Under the pieces are notes generated by a model. That model did not search any database and was not told the origin of the DNA. It was given only the letters and a program-made list of their open reading frames with translations. From IMG/VR virus record IMGVR_UViG_3300024517_000078, positions 1 to 30,459 of that record: a stretch of 30,459 bases of DNA. One strand, given 5' to 3'. The DNA comes from a virus. Position numbers and translations under genes: made by a program. This document shows, piece by piece, positions 24,427-30,459 of this stretch (its first letter is position 1; every line of letters starts with the position of its first letter).

Positions 24427-25866
24427 ATGGCTGTCCTTGGTCGATGGTCAGGCGGTGCCACAACCCTGATTCCTGGGACAACTTTCGCTGCCCCTAACGC
24501 GCTGTTTCCTACTCAAGATCGTAATGACGGCTCGGCCTATACATTCACGTCCAGTACGTCGGTGCTGACGCTGCCGAGTACTGATCTGGCGAACGGTTAT
24601 CTGATGATCGCCAGAGTTCACTACGGCGATACCAGTAATGGTCGGTTCAGTTTTGCGGGTCGATTCCAACAGACCGGCGGGACAGGGGATTTCGTCAATC
24701 TGCAAACTGGTGGCTACAGCCGGAACACATCCGACAATGAAACGTATTTGTGTGCAATGGGATTCGTCAACAATCCGTCTGCCAGCGCCACATTTGCCTT
24801 TCAGTGGGAGCGCGAGTCGGACGCGCCGACCGGGGGCACCGTGAAGTCCTCACTGGATGTCATTCCGATGTTCTACAGCAATCACGGCATTTACAACGGA
24901 AGCAATCTGTCACTCATGGGTGGCACGACTCGCAATGTTGTGCCTATCGGTTCGACCATAGCTGAATCGGATACCGGTGCAATCGAGCGTGTGACGAATG
25001 TCGTTACGGTCAAGGGCGACAACAAGCGGTACATGGTGATGTCCTCTCAGTGGTATCAAAACCGTGGCGAGCCGGGGACAACCCGAACGCAACGCATCTT
25101 CGGTCACGACTATGACGGCTCGGCAGATCTGGCAGCACAGTCCTACGCTTACTACCGGCAGGCGACGGCCGACGGTACTGGCGGGTGCATTCACGACCTG
25201 ATCGAAACGGTTACTGCGGATCGAACCATTGAAATGACCTGTTTTCGTGGGCTCGGAATCTCTAACGGTCAGGGTGGTGCTGACGTGGACGGTCAAGCTC
25301 CGACGCAGGGTGTCCAGGCGCTTGTTGTTCTGGAATTGAACGATGAGGCAGAGGTATTCCGAAGGCACGATGCGACAGGCTTGCAGGCTTTCGATGCAGC
25401 CTCACCGCCGCACGATCTGAATGCTCTGAGGACGAATGATTTTACTGATTCAGCGTCTTGGGTGGTGGTTGGCACAGTCGGCATGGAGAACAATACGGGT
25501 GCGGCGATAGATGCTTTGACCGGCGCGAACGTATGGGCGGCATCTACTGACGTTACAAGTGGGACGCGCGGGACTTATGAGGGCCGAATCACTGTTGATG
25601 GCACAGAGGACGGTGACATTTTTCATGGCAATTATATACGAGGTAATCAGGGTGGTGAGGATACGTTCGGCCTAGCGTTTAATCCGGTTGGCTTTGTCGC
25701 ATTGGCAGACAATGGCGATTTGGGTGTATCGGTTTCACAAACGGGCTCGCTTCACGCGGTAGACACTCAAGCTGACACCGTTGGAATGTGGGGGATCAAT
25801 CTTGATACGATGGAGCCAGCGGGTGTCGCTGAACTGTCAGCGCAAGGAATGGTAGTGATTCACTAA
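24427..25866 (+). CDS. Beta-rich fibre-associated protein with LSAxGM C-terminus (second member)
   Basis: The 479-residue product starts at the ATG directly after the preceding stop. It appears to hold two jelly-roll-like domains in its first 300 residues (YLMIARVHYGDTSNGRFSFA and YMVMSSQWYQNRGEP begin matching strands), a linker, and a C-terminal domain of about 160 residues (from about residue 320). It ends AELSAQGMVVIH, nearly the same as the preceding protein. No enzyme motif or membrane segment is visible. Function is unknown; a receptor-binding or decoration role in the tail is inferred. The stop overlaps the next ATG (TAATG). Confidence 0.77.
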   Translation: MAVLGRWSGGATTLIPGTTFAAPNALFPTQDRNDGSAYTFTSSTSVLTLPSTDLANGYLMIARVHYGDTSNGRFSFAGRFQQTGGTGDFVNLQTGGYSRNTSDNETYLCAMGFVNNPSASATFAFQWERESDAPTGGTVKSSLDVIPMFYSNHGIYNGSNLSLMGGTTRNVVPIGSTIAESDTGAIERVTNVVTVKGDNKRYMVMSSQWYQNRGEPGTTRTQRIFGHDYDGSADLAAQSYAYYRQATADGTGGCIHDLIETVTADRTIEMTCFRGLGISNGQGGADVDGQAPTQGVQALVVLELNDEAEVFRRHDATGLQAFDAASPPHDLNALRTNDFTDSASWVVVGTVGMENNTGAAIDALTGANVWAASTDVTSGTRGTYEGRITVDGTEDGDIFHGNYIRGNQGGEDTFGLAFNPVGFVALADNGDLGVSVSQTGSLHAVDTQADTVGMWGINLDTMEPAGVAELSAQGMVVIH

Positions 25867-28232
25867 TGGCTATCTCGTCAGGCTTCAGTTATCAGTCAAC
25901 GCGCGGCATAGCGACCGGTGTCATTGCTGCGTCATTCTTGTTCGGCGGGGTCATCCCGCAAAAATTCACAGGTGACGGATCGCCTTCGATAACCAAGCCC
26001 ACATCGGCCGGCACCGCGGAGATCATCAAGACAGCGACTGGATCGCCGTCGATCACTAAGCCTACGAGCGCCGGCAATGCGGAGATAATCAAGCCATCAT
26101 CCGGGGCTCCGTCGATCACCAAGCCTACGGCGGCTGGTGTAGCGGAGATAATCAAAACCTCGTCGGGGGCACCGTCGATAACTAAGCCGACCTCGGCCGG
26201 CACAGCGGAGATCATCAAGACTGCTTCGGGCAGTCCATCCATCACTAAGCCGACCTCGGCCGGCACCGCCAGCCTGATCGGGGCTACCCCGCAAGGCAAG
26301 CAGCTCGTTACGCAAGCGACGCGCAAGGCTGAGCCGCCAGCGTCATTCCTACTTGGCACTAATCTCGCTATTGAGGTAGTCCTTGAGCGTGGTGGCCTGC
26401 ATGTTGGCAGCGCACGTCACAGTGATGGCGTACAGGCGCTGCAAGGCGTAATGCGGGACATCGTACCGGCTAACGTGTTCACCGCTACAGGCGCACCGTC
26501 AATTACCAAGCCGACCTCGGCGGGTACTGCCGAGATCATAAAGACCAGCTCGGGCGCTCCGTCGATCACGAAGCCCACAGCTGCTGGCGCTGCCGAGATC
26601 ATAAAGACAGCTACCGGTGCGCCGTCGATTACCAAGCCCACGTCTGCCGGCACTGGCAGCGTTACGCAGATACCCCGCGGTAAGGCACTTATTCAACAGG
26701 CTGCCGAGCACAAGGCCGAACCAGCAGCGTCATTCACGCTCAATAGCCTGCTCTCAGTGGCGCTCACGGCCAGCGGATCGCCGTCGATCACGAAACCAAC
26801 AGCCGCTGGCACAGCTGAGATCATCAAGCCGGCTACGGGTGCGCCGTCGATCACGAAACCGACTGCGGCGGGTACTGCTGAAGTAATCAAAGCCGGTACT
26901 GGTGGGCCGTCCATCACCAAGCCCACGGCCGCTGGCGCTGCGGAAATAATCAAGACCGGCTCGGGCGCACCGTCGATTACAAAACCGACTTCAGCCGGCA
27001 CTGGCAGCGTCGTCGGCATACCGCGTGGCCAGAGCATCATCCAGCCGGCGGTGGCACGTCGAGCTGAGCCGCCAGCCTCGTTTGTTCACAACTTTAATGG
27101 CATTCAGCTGTTACCTGGGGCCGGTGGGCCGTCCATCACCAAGCCCACGTCTGCCGGTACGGCTGAAATCATAAAGACCGCCTCGGGCGCTCCGTCGATT
27201 ACCAAGCCGACCTCGGCCGGCAGCGCCAGCCTGCTCGGTAACTTCCCGATTTCCCAGGGAGCCATGCTTATTGTTCAGGCTGCGCCGATACCGCGGGCTC
27301 ATGTTTGGTTGCGGGACACAGTACCGCCGGCCGGCTTGTTCACCGCTACAGGCTCGCCGTCGATCACCAAGCCGACAGCTGCCGGTGCTGCTGAGATCAT
27401 AAAGACTGCCAGCGGTAGTCCGTCCATTACGAAGCCGACAGCTGCCGGTGCGGCCGAGATCGTCAAGACTGCTACGGGTAGTCCGTCAATCACCAAGCCT
27501 ACGGCAGCCGGGACAGCAGAAGTAATCAAGCCGAGTACAGGTGGGCCGTCGATAACCAAGCCGACAGCTGCCGGCTCCGCTGAAATAATTAAGACCGCCA
27601 GTGGCTCGCCGTCGATCACCAAGCCGACCTCGGCCGGTACTGGCTCAGTTAGCAGCGCGTTGGATTTGCCGCAAACGATAATACTGATCGCGTCGGCAGC
27701 TCAGGATCGCTTGCAAGGATCACCGCCGGCCAGCCTGCTGCGTCATTTATTGCCACCGCCTGACGTTGCACCGCCACTAGATAATCCAACTGGCGGCCTG
27801 ACGGTTGGCTCCGCGCAGCATCGTGCCGCCTTTGTCCTGGGTCAGTCACTCACGCAAGGGTCGATCACTCGGGATGCTGAAAGGTCGGTTCGATATATTT
27901 CCATCACGACCACAGAGCCGGTATCGCGTGTGCCGCGCTCATTCCTTGTTGGCACTGTCCCGCCACCGGATATACGGGCCGAGCTGTATCGACGCATTAT
28001 TGTCCAAGCAGAGCCAATCGCTCTGACGCCGCCGGTCAGCGTTCTGGTGTCGATTGTTACGCCGCCGGACATACAGGCCGAGCTGTATCGCAATATCATT
28101 CACACCGCTGCACCGCTCACGTTGCAGACGCCGCAGAGCTGGTTTGTTGATACGGTGCCGCCTGACGATGTAATCTTTGTACCGATAGCCGATCCGTTTA
28201 CCGGGCGGCACATAACGCCGACCGTCGATTAA
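25866..28232 (+). CDS. Repeat protein with 19 copies of a 21-residue PSITKPT unit
   Basis: The 788-residue protein consists of five blocks of a 21-residue unit, PSITKPT(S/A)AGxAEIIKTxxGx, with 5, 3, 4, 2 and 5 copies. Between blocks lie spacers that also resemble each other (GK.LI.QA...KAEPPASF). A C-terminal region (about 620-788) repeats a PPDI(R/Q)AELYR(R/N)II motif. The alternating hydrophobic and polar pattern suggests beta structure, possibly a beta-solenoid or a rod of small beta hairpins. It has no signal peptide and no membrane segment. It is most likely an elongated virion fibre or stalk. Repeats of the form 'G.PS....PTA.G.' occur in other phage proteins as far as I remember, but I cannot name this family. 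It lies between the fibre cluster and the lysis genes. Confidence 0.82.
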   Translation: MAISSGFSYQSTRGIATGVIAASFLFGGVIPQKFTGDGSPSITKPTSAGTAEIIKTATGSPSITKPTSAGNAEIIKPSSGAPSITKPTAAGVAEIIKTSSGAPSITKPTSAGTAEIIKTASGSPSITKPTSAGTASLIGATPQGKQLVTQATRKAEPPASFLLGTNLAIEVVLERGGLHVGSARHSDGVQALQGVMRDIVPANVFTATGAPSITKPTSAGTAEIIKTSSGAPSITKPTAAGAAEIIKTATGAPSITKPTSAGTGSVTQIPRGKALIQQAAEHKAEPAASFTLNSLLSVALTASGSPSITKPTAAGTAEIIKPATGAPSITKPTAAGTAEVIKAGTGGPSITKPTAAGAAEIIKTGSGAPSITKPTSAGTGSVVGIPRGQSIIQPAVARRAEPPASFVHNFNGIQLLPGAGGPSITKPTSAGTAEIIKTASGAPSITKPTSAGSASLLGNFPISQGAMLIVQAAPIPRAHVWLRDTVPPAGLFTATGSPSITKPTAAGAAEIIKTASGSPSITKPTAAGAAEIVKTATGSPSITKPTAAGTAEVIKPSTGGPSITKPTAAGSAEIIKTASGSPSITKPTSAGTGSVSSALDLPQTIILIASAAQDRLQGSPPASLLRHLLPPPDVAPPLDNPTGGLTVGSAQHRAAFVLGQSLTQGSITRDAERSVRYISITTTEPVSRVPRSFLVGTVPPPDIRAELYRRIIVQAEPIALTPPVSVLVSIVTPPDIQAELYRNIIHTAAPLTLQTPQSWFVDTVPPDDVIFVPIADPFTGRHITPTVD
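25980..26276 (+). repeat. 63-bp coding repeat, block 1 (5 copies)
   Basis: Units begin at 25980, 26043, 26106, 26169 and 26232, exactly 63 bases apart. Each encodes xPSITKPT(S/A)AG followed by a TAEIIKT-like segment. The fifth copy ends in TASLIG rather than AEIIK. Confidence 0.93.
26493..26670 (+). repeat. 63-bp coding repeat, block 2 (3 copies)
   Basis: Units begin at 26493, 26556 and 26619. The last copy ends in TGSVTQIPRGK, which opens the next spacer. Confidence 0.93.
26778..27015 (+). repeat. 63-bp coding repeat, block 3 (4 copies)
   Basis: Units begin at 26778, 26841, 26904 and 26967. The last copy ends in TGSVVGIPRGQ, nearly the same closing form as block 2. Confidence 0.93.
27126..27237 (+). 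repeat. 63-bp coding repeat, block 4 (2 copies)
   Basis: Units begin at 27126 and 27189. The second ends in SASLLG, the closing form also seen in block 1. Confidence 0.92.
27354..27654 (+). repeat. 63-bp coding repeat, block 5 (5 copies)
   Basis: Units begin at 27354, 27417, 27480, 27543 and 27606. The last ends in TGSVSS before the non-repetitive C-terminal region. Confidence 0.93.
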
Positions 28233-28236
28233 GAGG
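28232..28236 (+). promoter_or_regulatory. Ribosome binding site of the endolysin gene
   Basis: AGAGG begins on the last base of the preceding stop codon and is six bases from ATG 28243. This is a good Shine-Dalgarno site for the first lysis gene. Confidence 0.65.
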
Positions 28237-28242
28237 TTTGGA

Positions 28243-28701
28243 ATGCAGCTTAGTCAAAACTTCACTCTCGAGGAATTTCTAGTCTCACAGACGGCTGAGC
28301 GCCACGGCATCGACATGACGCCGCCGCCTGAGATCGTTCACAATCTGGAACAGCTAGTGGTGACGTGCATGCAGCCGCTACGCGACAACCTCGGCGCGAC
28401 AATTTACATATCGTCCGGCTGGCGACCGCCGGCACTCAACAGTCTAATCGGTGGTTCTGTGACATCGGCGCACACTGATGGCAGGGCCGCTGACTTCCGG
28501 GCAACCGGCTACACGCCGCTCGAAGTGTGTCAAATGGCGGTTGATCTTGGCCTGCCGCTGGATCAAATCATCCATGAGTTCGGCCGCTGGTCGCATCTTG
28601 GAATCGCTGATGCGCCGAGGCGTCAAGAATTGACAGCGTATCGCACTGGTGGCCGGGTGCAATATGCGAACGGCTTAATTGAAATAGGACAGCTGACATG
28701 A
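28243..28701 (+). CDS. Endolysin: peptidase M15-type D-Ala-D-Ala peptidase
   Basis: The 152-residue protein has the full zinc site of M15A peptidases (PF08291-like): SSGWRPPALN at 57-66, H77 and D84 in SAHTDGRAADF, catalytic E112 and H118 in HEFGRWSHLGI. These enzymes cut peptide bonds in peptidoglycan stem peptides. The N-terminus (LSQNFTLEEFLVSQTAE) is the usual helical start of the family. No signal peptide is present, so it probably reaches the wall through a holin. It is the first gene of a lysis cassette and overlaps the next gene by four bases (ATGA). Confidence 0.92.
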   Translation: MQLSQNFTLEEFLVSQTAERHGIDMTPPPEIVHNLEQLVVTCMQPLRDNLGATIYISSGWRPPALNSLIGGSVTSAHTDGRAADFRATGYTPLEVCQMAVDLGLPLDQIIHEFGRWSHLGIADAPRRQELTAYRTGGRVQYANGLIEIGQLT

Positions 28702-28937
28702 AACTGAACTGGAAATACACGGTGGGCTGGATCGTCTGGTTGCTTGGCTTCGGAGTCTTGGAGTACCGGGCCATTAAGAACAAGGACAAGGGCGACACGC
28801 TCTCGGAACACGTCTGGAAAACTATCGGTGCTGGCAAGGACAGCCCATCGGTTCTGAATTGGGTGTTCCGTATCGTCTTGGGCGGTGGCATCGTTTGGGC
28901 CACGCATCACTTCTACACAATGGGGAGTCTGTTATGA
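28698..28937 (+). CDS. Small two-helix membrane protein (holin or antiholin candidate)
   Basis: The 79-residue protein has one hydrophobic segment near residues 8-22 (VGWIVWLLGFGVLEY) and a second near 56-70 (VFRIVLGGGIVWATH), joined by a charged loop (NKDKGDTLSEHVWKT). Related small proteins with a 'DTLSEhVW' loop occur beside endolysins in several phages, from memory. The ATGA overlap on both sides places it in the lysis operon. Holin function is inferred; the alternative is a membrane accessory protein, with the next gene being the holin. Confidence 0.72.
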   Translation: MKLNWKYTVGWIVWLLGFGVLEYRAIKNKDKGDTLSEHVWKTIGAGKDSPSVLNWVFRIVLGGGIVWATHHFYTMGSLL

Positions 28938-29113
28938 ACAAACCATCATCGACAATTACAGCGGCGACGCTCGCCGGTATGGGGGCGTCGCTCACATGGG
29001 AGCTGGTCGGCACATTTACGGGGGTAAATCCGACTCCGGGGCTGGTGGCTGGCTCGGCCGTTTTCGTGGGTAGTCTCGTTGGCTACTGGAAAAAAGAGAA
29101 CGTGCTGAAATGA
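28934..29113 (+). CDS. Putative holin, 59 residues
   Basis: The ATG at 28934 lies seven bases after GGGGAG and overlaps the previous stop; longer in-frame extension from 28859 is a shadow. The protein has two hydrophobic segments: ITAATLAGMGASLTWELVG (about 8-26) and GLVAGSAVFVGSLVGYW (about 37-53). It has a polar turn (TFTGVNPTP) and a basic tail (KKENVLK). This is the size and shape of a class II holin, although small hydrophobic proteins cannot be assigned with certainty. It lies between the other membrane protein and the Rz-like gene, which supports a lysis role. Confidence 0.72.
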   Translation: MNKPSSTITAATLAGMGASLTWELVGTFTGVNPTPGLVAGSAVFVGSLVGYWKKENVLK

Positions 29114-29412
29114 AATGGCTCCGGACGGCCGGCATGATACTGGCCGGCATCCTGGTTGCCGTGGGTTTCGCTATCCTTGGCCGTCCAGCTCGTCGGGCTA
29201 AGGCTGCCGAACAGCGTACCGAACAGCTGCTTGCTGACGGCAGCGAACGGGCTTTGAACAAGGCGGTCAAAGAGAGCGCGAAGGCCGATAAACTGAAAGC
29301 TGATGCGTTCGATTCAGCGAAGGCCGGACAGGCTGCCATTGACCGGATAGGGGCGAACAATGAGGATATGGCAAGCATTCTTGCTGATTGGAATACTGAC
29401 CGGGTGCAGTAG
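29110..29412 (+). CDS. Rz-like inner-membrane spanin candidate
   Basis: The 100-residue protein has one N-terminal membrane helix (about 7-24, AGMILAGILVAVGFAILG) followed by a basic turn and a long Ala/Lys/Glu-rich coiled coil. This is the architecture of inner-membrane spanins (Rz). The following lipoprotein gene begins inside its 3' end in another frame, as is typical of Rz/Rz1 pairs. An ATGA overlap links it to the holin candidate. It is shorter than lambda Rz (153 residues). Because the next gene alone could span the envelope, this one might instead be an accessory membrane protein. Confidence 0.72.
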   Translation: MKWLRTAGMILAGILVAVGFAILGRPARRAKAAEQRTEQLLADGSERALNKAVKESAKADKLKADAFDSAKAGQAAIDRIGANNEDMASILADWNTDRVQ

Positions 29413-29785
29413 TACACCGGTCACGCTGCCGTCGTGGGACATACCGCCGGCAGCGACGGAGGCCCAACAGCCCCTGAGCCTGCCTGAGAGGCCCGTAGCG
29501 ACGCTCAGTGCATCGGGTAAGGCAGAGTTCAGTAAGGAGGGGATGAACCAGCTGCGCCGATATACCACAGCCTCAGAGGCGAATTTCGAGATCGCCAAGG
29601 CGAATGCGGCAGCCCTCGAAGCACAGTCCCGCGCTTACAATGCTCTAATCGACGCCGGCAAGATGCAGCGACAGGTGGCTGAGATTCGACAGGAGCTGCT
29701 CGAAGCGGAGAGGCGGGATCACTTTATTGACAACTGGTTCCATCGAGGACTGATCGCGTTGGGACTGATAGCGGTGGCGTTATGA
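29360..29785 (+). CDS. Lipoprotein spanin with C-terminal membrane segment (unimolecular-type candidate)
   Basis: The 141-residue protein begins with a lipoprotein signal peptide: hydrophobic FLLIGI, then the lipobox LTGC with C16 as the lipidated residue. Ser at +2 favours the outer membrane. A Pro-rich stretch (about 20-48) and a long helical coiled-coil region (about 60-120) follow. The last 13-14 residues (RGLIALGLIAVAL) are hydrophobic and could anchor it in the inner membrane. N-terminal lipid plus C-terminal membrane segment is the layout of unimolecular spanins such as phage T1 gp11. Yet the gene also overlaps an Rz-like gene by 53 bases as in Rz/Rz1 pairs. The stop overlaps the next ATG (ATGA). 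Confidence 0.8.
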   Translation: MRIWQAFLLIGILTGCSSTPVTLPSWDIPPAATEAQQPLSLPERPVATLSASGKAEFSKEGMNQLRRYTTASEANFEIAKANAAALEAQSRAYNALIDAGKMQRQVAEIRQELLEAERRDHFIDNWFHRGLIALGLIAVAL

Positions 29786-30396
29786 CGAAACGACGTAGCT
29801 TCTCAATGATCTGGTTTATTGTGTTCTTGGCGCTGATGGTGGCGGTGGCAATCAAGACATCCGAGGCCAGTGATCGGTATGACATTGAACAGGAAACCGA
29901 TGTCACTCAGACGCTCGGTGACACGATAGTTGGTGGTCATTCCTCGAAATCATACGCAGTCGGCATGGGCTCATTCGATGTTGATATAAACCAGTGCCTA
30001 GCCAGCGAATCATGGGGCGCGGTGGTGTTTCAGCGCCAGCGCCTCGTAGAAAATCCGTGGTGTATGGCTGACGGTCTGGATGCGCGCGGTCGGCATGGAG
30101 CCGCGGCCGAGGTTCGCTGCAACACTAAGACACTCAAAGAGATATACCCGGATAAGGCCACTTGCCTTGCAGCCGTCAGATATGTTCCCGATAATCCACA
30201 ACCGCCGGCCGATGTTAAAGAAGTCATCGAGGAACATGAGCAACAGCGGCAGGAACAGGTCGAAGAACGGGAACAGTGGCAGCATCAACAGCAGCAACAG
30301 CAGTATGTGATCGACCGCATTGCTCGGGAACAGCGTGAGCGTGACGATATACGCCAGCGGAAGCTAGATTTGCTACGCGAGGAGTTCGACAAGTGA
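29782..30396 (+). CDS. Exported or membrane-anchored Gln-rich protein
   Basis: The 204-residue protein has a basic start (MTKRRSF), a hydrophobic segment (about 9-24, MIWFIVFLALMVAVAI) and TSEASDR, which could be a signal peptide cleaved after the SEA or an uncleaved anchor. The central part has three Cys (N-Q-C, W-C-M and R-C-N contexts) plus ATCLAA, so disulfides are possible in the periplasm. The C-terminal third is a charged Glu/Gln/Arg helix including a run of Gln, probably a coiled coil. Similar exported proteins with a 'vDIN.C.as' motif follow lysis genes in other podovirus genomes as far as I recall. Function is unknown. Confidence 0.75.
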   Translation: MTKRRSFSMIWFIVFLALMVAVAIKTSEASDRYDIEQETDVTQTLGDTIVGGHSSKSYAVGMGSFDVDINQCLASESWGAVVFQRQRLVENPWCMADGLDARGRHGAAAEVRCNTKTLKEIYPDKATCLAAVRYVPDNPQPPADVKEVIEEHEQQRQEQVEEREQWQHQQQQQQYVIDRIAREQRERDDIRQRKLDLLREEFDK

Positions 30397-30459
30397 ATAG
30401 ACAAGTCAAGCAAGTTATGGACGCGTGGCCGTTGTTGCTGGCCGTGGTTGGAATAATGA
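30393..30459 (+). CDS. Start of another membrane protein (partial)
   Basis: A GTG at 30393 overlaps the previous stop (GTGA) and opens 22 codons to the window edge: a short basic start (NRQVKQVMDA) then a hydrophobic run (WPLLLAVVGIM). GGAG lies nine bases upstream. The stretch suits a membrane protein or signal anchor. Nothing more can be said because the gene leaves the window. Confidence 0.5.
   Translation, partial: MNRQVKQVMDAWPLLLAVVGIM

Noticed and set aside
14654-25866. Diversity-generating retroelement acting on fibre tips
   Set aside because: No reverse transcriptase and no template/variable repeat pair with adenine-biased changes was seen in the window.
25892-27622. Several minus-strand frames with repeated VGLVIDG-like peptides
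   Set aside because: They are the reverse complement of the 63-bp coding repeats and carry no independent signal.
25980-27654. Periodic repeats considered as a CRISPR array or as iterons of an origin
   Set aside because: The 63-bp units keep one reading frame, vary at synonymous positions and have no unique spacers; they are protein repeats.
1-30459. tRNA genes, integrase, transposase, or T7-type phage promoters
   Set aside because: Gaps between genes are nearly absent (longest about 54 bases, 67-120), and nothing resembling these elements was noticed on either strand.

Overview
The window is one densely packed stretch of a virus genome: the late structural and lysis region of a tailed phage with a T7-like (podovirus) virion. 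Gene order and protein signatures follow the T7 late block: end of a probable capsid gene, tail tubular protein A-like, tail tubular protein B-like, then gp13-, gp14-, gp15- and gp16-like ejected (internal virion) proteins, then tail fibres. All supported genes are on the + strand. Almost every junction overlaps by 1-17 bases (ATGA, GTGA, TTGA or TAATG) or is separated by a few bases, so the block is probably translated from long polycistronic messages. The only clear transcription-type signal is a hairpin with a UUCG loop at 80-101, just after the capsid-like gene. A Gram-negative host is inferred from a lipoprotein spanin with a lipobox and a neighbouring Rz-like protein. No tRNA, integrase, transposon, CRISPR array or T7-like phage promoter was seen.

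Layout. 1-66: 3' end of a probable major capsid gene. 121-3363: small acidic protein, then the two tail-tube/nozzle proteins. 3347-14654: the ejection module, ending in a 2894-residue protein that fills more than a quarter of the window. That protein carries a GHKL-type ATPase core, two separate HExxH zinc-protease-like motifs and a C-terminal virion domain. 14654-25866: an unusually long receptor-binding/fibre cluster of about a dozen proteins. It includes a T7 gp17-like fibre anchor, a protein made of two tandem beta-helix copies, several beta-rich proteins sharing a C-terminal motif, and a small zinc-ribbon protein. 25866-28232: a 788-residue protein with 19 copies of a 21-residue repeat arranged in five blocks. 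28243-30459: lysis and envelope genes, namely an M15 peptidase endolysin, two small membrane proteins (holin candidates), an Rz-like protein overlapping a lipoprotein that looks like a unimolecular spanin, a Gln-rich exported protein, and the start of another membrane protein.

How the parts may work together (inference): the tubular proteins and fibre anchor form the short tail. The gp13-16-like set would be ejected ahead of the DNA and span the cell envelope; the extra ATPase and protease modules of the giant protein may act in the virion or in the newly infected cell. The fibre and repeat proteins would recognise or degrade the host surface. The terminal cassette releases progeny. The most unusual items are the giant ATPase/zincin protein with an alternative-frame segment inside it, the hierarchical repeat protein, the tandem beta-helix duplication, the shared C-terminal motif and the spanin arrangement.
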